In this document: positions 7,877 to 16,861 of the stretch, in pieces
Layout of the letters: each line of letters opens with the position of its first letter
How positions within the stretch are numbered: the stretch's first letter is position 1
Notes under the pieces: generated by a model
The model's input: the letters and a program-made list of their open reading frames with translations, nothing else
Database searches by the model: none
What the model was told of the DNA's origin: nothing
Translations under genes and position numbers: made by a program
Source: CATQHW01 sp965215345
Lineage (GTDB): Bacteria > Spirochaetota > Spirochaetia > SZUA-6 > Bin103
Direction of reading: 5' to 3'
Length of the DNA: 64,000 bases
Assembly: GCA_965215345.1 (NCBI GenBank)
Contig: CBDCDL010000002.1
Location: forward strand, 1,922,001-1,986,000

Positions 7877-8641
7877 TCAGACATGCCAGCCGCCTGAGAC
7901 CTTGAGATTCTCCCCGGTGATGTAGGAAGTTTCGCGGCGCAGGAAGAACTCGATCGCCGCGTTGAGGTCGGCGTACCTTCCGTAGCGGCCCTTGGGGATC
8001 GCCGCGCGCCCGCCGGGCGGCTTGGTCATCGAGTTGTCCATGATGCCGGGCGACACGGCGTTGACGGTGATGTCGCGGTCGGCGGTCGCGGCGGCAAGGC
8101 TCCTGGTCAGGATCAGGATGCCGGTCTTGCCGACCATGTACGGCCCCAGCGTCGGCTGTGCCGACAGCTTGTCCGCGGCGGAATCGGCGAGGTTGACGAT
8201 GCGCCCGTAGCCGTGGCGGCGCATGTGCGGCAGCACTGCCCGGCAGACCAGGAACGCGGCGGTGACCGTGGTGCGTATGGCGCGGTCCCACTCGGCGGGG
8301 TCCACCCGCTCGATCGGCTTCACCTGGAAGGTGCCGACGTTGTTCACCAGCAGGTCGATGCGGCCGCTGCGGTCGGTGATCCGCTCGACGAGCGCCGATA
8401 CGCTGGCCGCGTCGGTGAGGTCGGCGGCCTCGGCGTGGCAGCCGGCCGCGTCTCCGCCCAGCCGCTCGACCAGCGCCCGTGCCGCGCCGGCGCTGGTATG
8501 GTAGTGGACGGCCACCGCCGCGCCGCGGGCGGCCAGGTGAGTGGCGATGGCGGCGCCGGTACGGCGCGCGGCGCCCGTGACCAGCGCCACCTGGCCGGCG
8601 AAGGGCCGGTCCGTGACCGCCGGTTCCGCGCCGGCCGTCAC
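7877..8641 (-). CDS. SDR-family reductase of the folate operon (pteridine/dihydrofolate reductase-like)
   Basis: A 254-residue classical short-chain dehydrogenase: VTGAARRTGAA cofactor loop, NNVGTF, LADSAAD with the catalytic serine, YMVGK with Tyr/Lys, and VSPGIMDNSM. The arginine-rich cofactor loop suits NADPH and is reminiscent of the PTR1/FolM pteridine reductases. The gene starts with GTG 8641, overlapping the folK stop as GTGA, and is the last gene of folBP-folK-SDR. Since no folA is seen here, a role in reducing dihydrofolate or dihydromonapterin is likely. That role is inferred from position; the reductase fold itself is clear. Confidence 0.82.
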   Translation of the reverse strand: MTAGAEPAVTDRPFAGQVALVTGAARRTGAAIATHLAARGAAVAVHYHTSAGAARALVERLGGDAAGCHAEAADLTDAASVSALVERITDRSGRIDLLVNNVGTFQVKPIERVDPAEWDRAIRTTVTAAFLVCRAVLPHMRRHGYGRIVNLADSAADKLSAQPTLGPYMVGKTGILILTRSLAAATADRDITVNAVSPGIMDNSMTKPPGGRAAIPKGRYGRYADLNAAIEFFLRRETSYITGENLKVSGGWHV

Positions 8642-9123
8642 GGAAGCACCCGGCAGACGATCTGCCGGTAGGTGATCCGATTCCGGCGCGGGGCGAGCGG
8701 TTCACCGTCGGCGGGATGGGTGAGACACGGGGCGATGTCCAACAGCGGCACGAGCATGAAGTCGCGCTCGGTCAGGCCGGGGTGCGGCACCGTCAGACGC
8801 GTGTCGTCGGTCACCAGGGTTCCGTACAACAGGAGGTCCAGATCGATCGTGCGCGGGCCGTGGCGGACCGTGCGGGTGCGGCCGAGCGCGCGCTCGATCG
8901 CCTGCAGCCGGTCCAGCAGCGCGTGCGGAGCGGCCTCGGTGCGCACGGCGACCACCAGGTTCAGGTAGGGCGCCTGTGCGGCCAGCCCCCACGGACGGGT
9001 GAGGTAGGTAGGCGAGGTGGCCGTGCGACGGGCGACCGCCTCCAGCCGCGCCAGCGCTGCGGCAAGGTTGGGACGCGGATCGATGTTGGATCCGCAGGCG
9101 ATGAACGCCGTCCGGATGCTCAT
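8638..9123 (-). CDS. folK: HPPK, 2-amino-4-hydroxy-6-hydroxymethyldihydropteridine pyrophosphokinase
   Basis: FolK transfers pyrophosphate from ATP to 6-hydroxymethyl-7,8-dihydropterin. The 161-residue product has the expected landmarks: FIACGSNIDPR at the start, TSPTYLTRPWG, APYLNLVVAVRT, and the signature GPRTIDLDLLLYG followed by TVPHPGLTERDFML. Start ATG 9123 is preferred over an in-frame GTG at 9144 because GGAG lies 10 bases upstream and family members begin close to this point. The gene follows the FolB-FolP fusion by a few bases and its stop overlaps the SDR start. Confidence 0.93.
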   Translation of the reverse strand: MSIRTAFIACGSNIDPRPNLAAALARLEAVARRTATSPTYLTRPWGLAAQAPYLNLVVAVRTEAAPHALLDRLQAIERALGRTRTVRHGPRTIDLDLLLYGTLVTDDTRLTVPHPGLTERDFMLVPLLDIAPCLTHPADGEPLAPRRNRITYRQIVCRVLP

Positions 9124-9130
9124 CGGCGCT

Positions 9131-10267
9131 TCACTCCGCGTCACCCGCCGAACGCAGGCCGCGCAGGGTGGCGATGATCTCGGGGTCGTGCGTCCGGATC
9201 CAGGCAGGCCCGAGCTCCAGCAGCAGGTGGGAGAGGATGATGCGGCTGGTCAGACTCTCCTTGCGCGGGCAGTTGATCAGCACCGGGTAGCCTGTGTCCT
9301 CCAGCCTGCGGGCCGCTTCGATCGCCTGCATCTGCAGCTCGATCTTGCGGTAGTCGTCCAGCTCCGGGTGGACGATGCCGGTATTGGGATCCACGTACAC
9401 CTCGCCCGCGCCCGCCACCCGCGCGGCATCGGCGCGTGCCGACAGGCTGGCGACGATCCGGCCGGCGCGGTGTTCGATCGGCGCTCGCCGATGCATGCGT
9501 TCCGGGTCGCCGTAGGGCAGGTTCACCAGCACCAGCGCCGCGTCGCGCTCGCCGGCGCGGCGACACACCTCGTCGGGAAGCGCTTCGCTGGTGTAGTCGA
9601 TCATCGCCGCCCCCGCGTCGAGCGCCCACAGCGCGGTGTCGGCGCTCCAGGTCTCGATCGCGATACGGTGGCCGTCCGCGGCGAGCGAGCGCAGCGCAGG
9701 CTGCAGGCGCTCGATCTCCTCCGCGTCGCCGAGGTTCCCGGCGCCCGGCGCCGGGTTGGTGGAGCGGGCGCCCAGCTCGATCAGCTCGCATCCCGCCTCA
9801 CGCAGGTGGCGGGCGCGCTCGCCGATGCTCGCCGCGTCGGCCGCTACCGACGGGGTGACACGCGATTCGGGCGAGAGATTGAGCACGCCCAGCAGCCGCG
9901 GTTCCGGCCGTGGAGGCCTCCGCACCACCTCGACCATCGCAGCCTGGGCGGCGCGGATCGCCGCCGGCTTGCTCACGCGTACGCGCGCCTCCCGCACGCC
10001 GCGGCGCTGCAGGCACAGGCCGGCCAGCGCCTCCGCCAGCGACTCCAGCAGCCGGTAGCGGCCGCGCCGCGCCTCGGCTTCCGCCGCGGTGGCCAGCTCG
10101 GCATAGTCGATCGTGTCGGCGAGCCGGCCGCTGGACGCCGCCGGCGACAGATCCACCGCCATCGACAGGGATATCCGTACCTCCTGGGGTTCACGCCGCT
10201 CCCACGGATGGACGCCGATGATGCAGCTCACCCGCAGGTCGTCGATCGTGACCCGGTCGCCGATCAC
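9131..10267 (-). CDS. FolB-FolP fusion: dihydroneopterin aldolase plus divergent dihydropteroate synthase
   Basis: Residues 1 to about 117 are dihydroneopterin aldolase: IGDRVTIDDLRVSCIIGVHP, TIDYAELA, and a lysine in VSKPAAIRAA. Residues about 125-378 are a dihydropteroate synthase barrel that keeps the strand order but has altered motifs. GVLNLSPES replaces GILNxTPDSF, ELGARSTNPAPGAG replaces DIGGESTRPGA, DPNTGI replaces DPGIGFGK, and INCPRKES replaces GTSRK; RTHDPEI retains the RVHDV end. The GTG start at 10267 follows a GGGAGGGCATGGAG region. FolB-FolK and FolK-FolP fusions are well known, FolB-FolP less so. Whether the synthase domain is catalytic is uncertain. Confidence 0.82.
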   Translation of the reverse strand: MIGDRVTIDDLRVSCIIGVHPWERREPQEVRISLSMAVDLSPAASSGRLADTIDYAELATAAEAEARRGRYRLLESLAEALAGLCLQRRGVREARVRVSKPAAIRAAQAAMVEVVRRPPRPEPRLLGVLNLSPESRVTPSVAADAASIGERARHLREAGCELIELGARSTNPAPGAGNLGDAEEIERLQPALRSLAADGHRIAIETWSADTALWALDAGAAMIDYTSEALPDEVCRRAGERDAALVLVNLPYGDPERMHRRAPIEHRAGRIVASLSARADAARVAGAGEVYVDPNTGIVHPELDDYRKIELQMQAIEAARRLEDTGYPVLINCPRKESLTSRIILSHLLLELGPAWIRTHDPEIIATLRGLRSAGDAE

Positions 10268-10508
10268 CGCTCCATGCCCTCCCGCATGGGCGACGACTCT
10301 AGAGTCTGCCGGGCAGGGCGGCAAGCTCGCGGAGGTCGCGCGTCCGGTCGGCTTGCCCGCGCCGCTCCGGTGGCGGAATCTCGAGGCGCTCGCGGTCCGC
10401 GCGCTGCAGCCGGATCTCGCTGTCGCTCCCCGGGCACACCTGATCACGAGACGCGCGGTTTCATCGAGTACGGCGGACAGCCGCGTGCGGGCGTGGTATG
10501 AGTGGAGC

Positions 10509-11462
10509 ATGCTCAAACGTCCGAAGATCGCCGTGATCGGCGCCGGCAATGTCGGCGCCACCTGTGCGCACTGGCTGGTCGCCCAGGAGCTGGGCGATGT
10601 CGTGCTCCTCGACATCCCCAAGGTGGCCGACCAGACCCGCGGCAAGGCCCTCGACCTGTACGAGGCGACGCCCATCGAGCGGCTTGACTGCCGCGTGACC
10701 GGCACCGACGACTACGCGGAGCTTGCCGGCTCCGACATCGTCGTGCTGACCGCAGGCTTGCCGCGCCGCCCCGGCATGAGCCGCGACGACCTGATCAAGG
10801 TCAACGCCGGCATCGTCGCCAGCGTCTCCGCCGAGATCCGCGAGCGCGTGCCCGACTGCATCCTGATCGTCATGACCAATCCGCTCGACGCCATGGTCTA
10901 CGCCGCCTGGAAGGCCAGCGGCTTCCCGCCCGAGCGCATCGTCGGCCAGGCCGGCTGCCTGGACGTGGCGCGCTTCAAGACCTTCATCGCCGAGGAGACC
11001 GGCTACAGCGTGGAGGACATCAACGCCCTCCTGCTCGGCGGCCACGGCGACGACATGGTGCCGCTGCCGCGCTTCACCAACGTGGGCGGCATTCCGGTGA
11101 CCGAGCTGATGAGCGCCGAGCGGCTGGACGAGCTGGTCGAGCGCACCAAGACCGGCGGCGGCGAAATCGTGGAGCTGATGGGAACCAGCTCCTACTACGC
11201 GGCGGCGGCGGCCATCCTGCAGATGGTCGAGGCGATCGTCCGCGACAAGAAGCGCATCCTGCCGTGCGCGGCTCTCTGCCGGGGCGAGTACGGCGTCGAC
11301 GGCATCTTCGTCGGCGTGCCGTGCGTGCTCGGCGCCGGCGGGGTCGAACGGATCATCGAGGTGAATCTCGACGACGGGGAGAGCGCGGCGCTTGCGGAAT
11401 CGGCCGGCCATGTGCGCGAGCTGGTGGACGTGGTGCGCACGCTGTTTCCGGACCTCGCCTGA
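10509..11462 (+). CDS. mdh: Malate dehydrogenase (LDH-like type)
   Basis: A 317-residue NAD-dependent malate dehydrogenase of the lactate dehydrogenase-like class. Features are the IGAGNVGATCAHW dinucleotide motif, LLDIPKV with the NAD-selecting aspartate, TAGLPRRPGMSRDDL with the substrate arginines, VMTNPLDAMV and LLGGHGDDMV with the catalytic histidine. Arg in the mobile-loop position where lactate dehydrogenases carry Gln supports malate specificity. ATG 10509 is preceded by GAGTGGAG. It sits 1 base ahead of fumarase, so the two form a TCA-cycle pair reversing or feeding succinate/fumarate interconversion by the sdh operon nearby. Confidence 0.93.
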   Translation: MLKRPKIAVIGAGNVGATCAHWLVAQELGDVVLLDIPKVADQTRGKALDLYEATPIERLDCRVTGTDDYAELAGSDIVVLTAGLPRRPGMSRDDLIKVNAGIVASVSAEIRERVPDCILIVMTNPLDAMVYAAWKASGFPPERIVGQAGCLDVARFKTFIAEETGYSVEDINALLLGGHGDDMVPLPRFTNVGGIPVTELMSAERLDELVERTKTGGGEIVELMGTSSYYAAAAAILQMVEAIVRDKKRILPCAALCRGEYGVDGIFVGVPCVLGAGGVERIIEVNLDDGESAALAESAGHVRELVDVVRTLFPDLA

Positions 11463-11463
11463 A

Positions 11464-12867
<1,404 letters not shown>

Positions 12868-12917
12868 GCCCTGAGGTCGTATGGGATATGGTCGGAAGTT
12901 GTGGATGGAGATGCAAG

Positions 12918-13019
12918 AGCGCCGGCCAGGAGCGGTTCAGCAGCGCGATCCTGCCGCGCTACGCACGGCGGGCGCCGTCGGTGGACCGTCTGATACCCAC
13001 CCTATTACGAAACACTCTC
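12918..13019 (+). pseudogene. Short fragment resembling an IS256-type transposase
   Basis: One plus frame reads QERFSSAILPRYARRAPSVD then RLIPTLL before a stop at 13020. Mutator/IS256-family transposases carry a very similar stretch, RFxSxILPxxxRRxxSLDxLLPxLYLRG. Only about 34 residues survive, just upstream of the DnaK-like gene. This may be a scar of the event that brought the neighbouring locus here. Confidence 0.45.
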
Positions 13020-13054
13020 TGACGGCTCTCACGCTGCCTGCTTGAGCGTCAGAG
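13017..13054 (+). promoter_or_regulatory. Inverted repeat overlapping the ribosome site of the DnaK-like gene
   Basis: CTCTGACG at 13017-13024 pairs with CGTCAGAG at 13047-13054, with a further 3 pairs inside after a bulge. The right arm overlaps the AGAGGAAGG ribosome site (13051-13059) used by ATG 13068. In RNA this would be a hairpin covering the ribosome site; in DNA it could be an operator. It is not the CIRCE sequence bound by HrcA. Confidence 0.45.
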
Positions 13055-13067
13055 GAAGGCGAATAAC

Positions 13068-14630
13068 ATGGGGAAGATCATCGGTATCGACTTGGGAACC
13101 ACCAACTCCTGTGTTTCGGTGATGGAGGGAGGCGAGCCGACGGTGGTGCAGAACTCCGAGGGTCAGCGCACCACGCCGTCGATCGTCGCGTTCACGGACA
13201 AGGGGCGTCTGGTGGGCCAGCCGGCGAAGAACCAGATGGTCACCAATCCGGAACGGACGGTGTATTCGATCAAGCGCTTCATGGGCCGCCGGTTTGCCGA
13301 GGTGCCGGAAGAGATCAAGATGGTGCCGTATCGGGTCACCGACTCGGGCAACGACGTCCGTGTCCATATCGACGACAAGCAGTACTCGCCGCCCGAGATC
13401 GCAGCTGCGGTGCTGCAGAAGATGAAGGAGACGGCGGAGAACTACCTCGGCGAAACGGTGACCGAGGCGATGATCACCGTCCCCTCCTACTTCAACGACT
13501 CGCAGCGGCAGGCGACCAAGGATGCCGGGCGGATCGCCGGCCTCGACGTCAAGAGGATCGTCAACGATCCGGCGTCCGCAGCGCTCGCCTACGGGCTCAA
13601 CAAGGAAGGATCCGAGGAAAGGATCGCGGTCTACGACCTTGGCGGCGGCACCTTCGACATCTCCATCCTCGAACTCGGCGACGGCGTATTCGAGGTCAAG
13701 TCCACCAACGGCGACACCCACCTGGGAGGCGACAACTTCGACCAGCGGGTCATCGACTGGCTGATCACCAGCTTCAAGAGCGACACCGGCATCGACTTGG
13801 CCAACGACCGGATGGCGCTGCAGCGCCTCAAGGAGGCGGCTGAGAAGGCCAAGATCGAGCTCTCCGGAACGCAGAGCACGGAGATCAACCTGCCGTTCAT
13901 CACCCGGGACTCCTTGCCCAAACATCTTCAGTACACGCTGACGAGGGCCAGGTTCGAGCAGATGATCGAAGATCTGGTGCAACAGACGCGGCGCCCCTGC
14001 GAGCAGGCGATCGTGGACGCCGGTGTGAGCGCGGACGAGATCGACCAGGTCATCCTGGTGGGCGGCTCGACTCGCATTCCGGCGGTCCAGCAGTTGGTTG
14101 CCGGGTTGTTCGGGAAGGATCCGAACCGTGGCGTCAATCCGGACGAGGTGGTCGCGGTCGGAGCGGCCATCCAGGGCGGTATCCTGGGAGGAGTCGTCAA
14201 GGATGTCCTGCTGATGGACGTCACGCCGCTGTCGCTCGGCATCGAGACGCTCGGGCAGGTGTTCACACGGCTGATCGAGCGCAATACGACGATCCCCACT
14301 CGCAGGAGCCAGATCTTCTCCACGGCTACCGACAACCAGACCGCGGTCTCCATTCACGTGCTGGAAGGGGAGCGCGAGATGGCTACGCAGAACCGCACGC
14401 TCGGCAGGTTCGATCTGATCGGGATTCCGGCCGCGCCCCGCGGCGTTCCGCAGATCGAAGTCGCCTTCGACATCGATGCCAACGGGATCGTCCACGTATC
14501 CGCCAAGGATCTCGGTACCGGCAAGGAACAGAAGATCCGCATCGAGTCTTCCTCACTGATCGCAGGGCAATCGACTGAACAGCGTCATGTGGTCCCTTGG
14601 CCTCTCGATCTTCACGAGCGTACCCCATGA
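13068..14630 (+). CDS. DnaK/Hsp70 chaperone lacking the C-terminal lid
   Basis: Residues 1 to about 385 are a canonical DnaK ATPase domain: GIDLGTTNSCVSV, VPSYFNDSQRQATKDAG, YDLGGGTFDISI, VGGSTRIPAVQ. The linker VLLMDVTPLSLGIET and a beta-sandwich substrate domain follow to KIRIESSS near residue 498. Normal DnaK continues with a helical lid of over 100 residues. Here the frame switches to LIAGQSTEQRHVVPWPLDLH and stops at residue 520 (usual length 610-640). The stop TGA overlaps the next gene's ATG. The gene has the high GC of the flanks (about two thirds in a sampled line), unlike the GTPases. No grpE or dnaJ adjoins, so the main dnaK is probably elsewhere. Confidence 0.85.
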   Translation: MGKIIGIDLGTTNSCVSVMEGGEPTVVQNSEGQRTTPSIVAFTDKGRLVGQPAKNQMVTNPERTVYSIKRFMGRRFAEVPEEIKMVPYRVTDSGNDVRVHIDDKQYSPPEIAAAVLQKMKETAENYLGETVTEAMITVPSYFNDSQRQATKDAGRIAGLDVKRIVNDPASAALAYGLNKEGSEERIAVYDLGGGTFDISILELGDGVFEVKSTNGDTHLGGDNFDQRVIDWLITSFKSDTGIDLANDRMALQRLKEAAEKAKIELSGTQSTEINLPFITRDSLPKHLQYTLTRARFEQMIEDLVQQTRRPCEQAIVDAGVSADEIDQVILVGGSTRIPAVQQLVAGLFGKDPNRGVNPDEVVAVGAAIQGGILGGVVKDVLLMDVTPLSLGIETLGQVFTRLIERNTTIPTRRSQIFSTATDNQTAVSIHVLEGEREMATQNRTLGRFDLIGIPAAPRGVPQIEVAFDIDANGIVHVSAKDLGTGKEQKIRIESSSLIAGQSTEQRHVVPWPLDLHERTP

Positions 14631-16861
14631 ACGACTCAGTACAGTCGATGGAGGCTGGCTACAGGGAAGCGCTTGAGCTCTGCGCGATGACGGCGGCAGA
14701 AGAGTACCCCCATGCCCACGGGAGCCTTGCACGGACGCAGGCGGCCCTTCGCGGCTGCCGTCAGAACATCCAAAAAGAGGTGGATGCCATCGCGGAATCG
14801 CCCGAAGCTCACGCGTATCTGAGCGAGCTGGCCAAGCGCTTGGACAACACACAACGCGAAGTTCTCGACACTGCTCTGGACGCGCTGGAGCGGAAGAAGG
14901 CACAATTGTCGAGATTCACGGTGACTCTCTTCGGAAGGACGATGGCGGGCAAGAGCACGATCCGCGAGGCGATCACGCGAGGGGACGGCGGGACAATCGG
15001 CAAGGGGGCCCAACGAACTACCCGAGATGTCCGACGATACGTTTGGAACCATCTGCGGATCGTTGACACCCCTGGAATTGGTGCTTACGAAGGACAAGAC
15101 AGTGAGCTCGCCTTGTCGATGACTGACGAGAGCGACGTGTTGCTGTTTCTCCTGAGTTCCGACAGCATTCAGGAATCAACGTTTCAGGGGATGAGAAAGC
15201 TGCGAGACCAGAACAAGCCGGTGATCTTCGTGCTGAACGTCATGTGCGACCTCACCCGACCGGTCTTCATGCGTCGCTTTCTTCGGTCGCCGGAGTCCTT
15301 CCTTGGCAAGAGTGCAATCAAGGGACATGAGGCGCGGATACGGAAACTCGCGGAAGACAAGCTTGGAATGCGTCAGGTGAAAATCGTCCCCATTCACGCC
15401 CAAGCTGCCTTTCTCGCCACTCGGCCCGAGCACTCGGCGAGAGCTGACGCTCTGCGCAGAGTGAGCAGAATCGACCAATTTCTCCAAGCCTTGACGTTCG
15501 AAGTGAAGCAGCGAGGACCCGTTCGGCGAGTCCAGACAATTCTCGATGGCACCGTCGTCAAGCTGATGGATGTCGAAGAATTCATGCGCGAGAATGCCAA
15601 ACTCCTTGATCGGAGTGCCAAGTATCGCAAAGAAAAATTCGCGGAGTTGGACACAAGGCTCGACGTCTACATCGGCGGCATGGGGAAACGCATCGAAACG
15701 CAAGCGGCCAACCTTCTTCGCCCCCTCCGATATTCGGTAGCATCGTTTGTGGAAGAGAACATTGAACGACAAGATGTCAATGTCCTTTGGAAGAGACGAG
15801 TTGAAGACGAGGGTATTGATCGCCAGATAGGTAGGTTCCAAGAGCGAATCTTGGACGAAGTCCGAGAAATTTTGCAGGGGTTCAATCAAGAGATGGCGTT
15901 CGAGATGGAGCTGGGCCACTATTTCACTATCAGGGGTCCTGACACAGTCGATCCTTGGGACGTCAAGCGAACGCTGCGTTGGATTTCCACCGCCGGGTCC
16001 GCAACCGCGGGAGTTGCTGCTGTTATGCCCTTGATCATTGGTGCCGCCGCCGCAAACTTCTGGAACCCCGTTGGATGGATCTCGCTGGCGGTAGCCCTCG
16101 GCACATGGGCACTTTCTTGGCTTTTCGAAGATCGCGAGAAGGAACTTCAGCGCGAGAGGGCTTCCGCCGCGAAATACCTGCGGAAGCAGATCGATGAAAT
16201 GCAGCGAGACATCGAAAGCCGAGTCAAGAAGTGGTTCTACGATAACTTTACGCGCAAGCTGGTCCACGATTTCCGCCGTGAAACTCGCCAAGGCTACACC
16301 GCGATGTTCAGCTTCGCCCGTACGCTCAGAATGGTCGCCGACTCGTGCAGCGGCGAGCTCGAATTACTCAACCGAAGGCTTCTGCTGAGATGCGGAGCCT
16401 TTGTTGGTAAGCCCCTGGCCGACGACAAGATCATCGCCGCCGTCGCTCGCGATCCGGGGCTTTGCACCAAGGTAACTATTCAGCCCTTGAGGCAAGTCGT
16501 TCCAAGGGCTGGACATGGTTGGGGAGGTGGTCTACGCTCGGGCACCAAGTTGATGTGGAAACTGTTCCATGGAATCCTTCGTAACGACAGGAAAGCGGAA
16601 GGTACTTTCTGTCAGGAGGTAGGCAGGGCGCTCGGTGAAAGGATCCATGGAGTTGCACTGGCGTCTCGAAGGGAAATGATTGCGAGCGCGTTGACCCCGG
16701 CTCGGGTGTCGCCCGCGATGGTGCGTCTCAACGACAAACGTGCTACCGTTGGTCTGCCAAAGTCCGAAGTGGGTCGGGCGATCGGGAAGAACGGTAACAA
16801 CGTCAGGCTTGCCAGTCAGCTCGTCGGAGTTCGGATTGAGATCGAGGAGGGAACATCGTGA
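14627..16861 (+). CDS. Dynamin-like GTPase with membrane hairpin and C-terminal NusA-type KH domain
   Basis: The 744-residue protein begins with about 95 helical residues. A GTPase domain follows: P-loop GRTMAGKST (about 103-111), TTRDV as G2, DTPGIGAY (147-154), and NVMCD in the NKxD position. After a long helical region come two hydrophobic segments (about 455-505). A basic helical part leads to the C-terminus, where VGRAIGKNGNNVRLASQL (about 715-732) copies the second KH motif of NusA, including the GxxG loop GKNG. A membrane-linked GTPase with an RNA-binding end is unusual. ATG 14627 overlaps the DnaK-like stop; its own stop overlaps the next GTG. GC is about 48% in one sampled line. Confidence 0.8.
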   Translation: MNDSVQSMEAGYREALELCAMTAAEEYPHAHGSLARTQAALRGCRQNIQKEVDAIAESPEAHAYLSELAKRLDNTQREVLDTALDALERKKAQLSRFTVTLFGRTMAGKSTIREAITRGDGGTIGKGAQRTTRDVRRYVWNHLRIVDTPGIGAYEGQDSELALSMTDESDVLLFLLSSDSIQESTFQGMRKLRDQNKPVIFVLNVMCDLTRPVFMRRFLRSPESFLGKSAIKGHEARIRKLAEDKLGMRQVKIVPIHAQAAFLATRPEHSARADALRRVSRIDQFLQALTFEVKQRGPVRRVQTILDGTVVKLMDVEEFMRENAKLLDRSAKYRKEKFAELDTRLDVYIGGMGKRIETQAANLLRPLRYSVASFVEENIERQDVNVLWKRRVEDEGIDRQIGRFQERILDEVREILQGFNQEMAFEMELGHYFTIRGPDTVDPWDVKRTLRWISTAGSATAGVAAVMPLIIGAAAANFWNPVGWISLAVALGTWALSWLFEDREKELQRERASAAKYLRKQIDEMQRDIESRVKKWFYDNFTRKLVHDFRRETRQGYTAMFSFARTLRMVADSCSGELELLNRRLLLRCGAFVGKPLADDKIIAAVARDPGLCTKVTIQPLRQVVPRAGHGWGGGLRSGTKLMWKLFHGILRNDRKAEGTFCQEVGRALGERIHGVALASRREMIASALTPARVSPAMVRLNDKRATVGLPKSEVGRAIGKNGNNVRLASQLVGVRIEIEEGTS

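Noticed and set aside
13068..14630. This gene as the organism's main dnaK
   Set aside because: The lid domain is absent and neither grpE nor dnaJ is adjacent, so a second copy is more likely.
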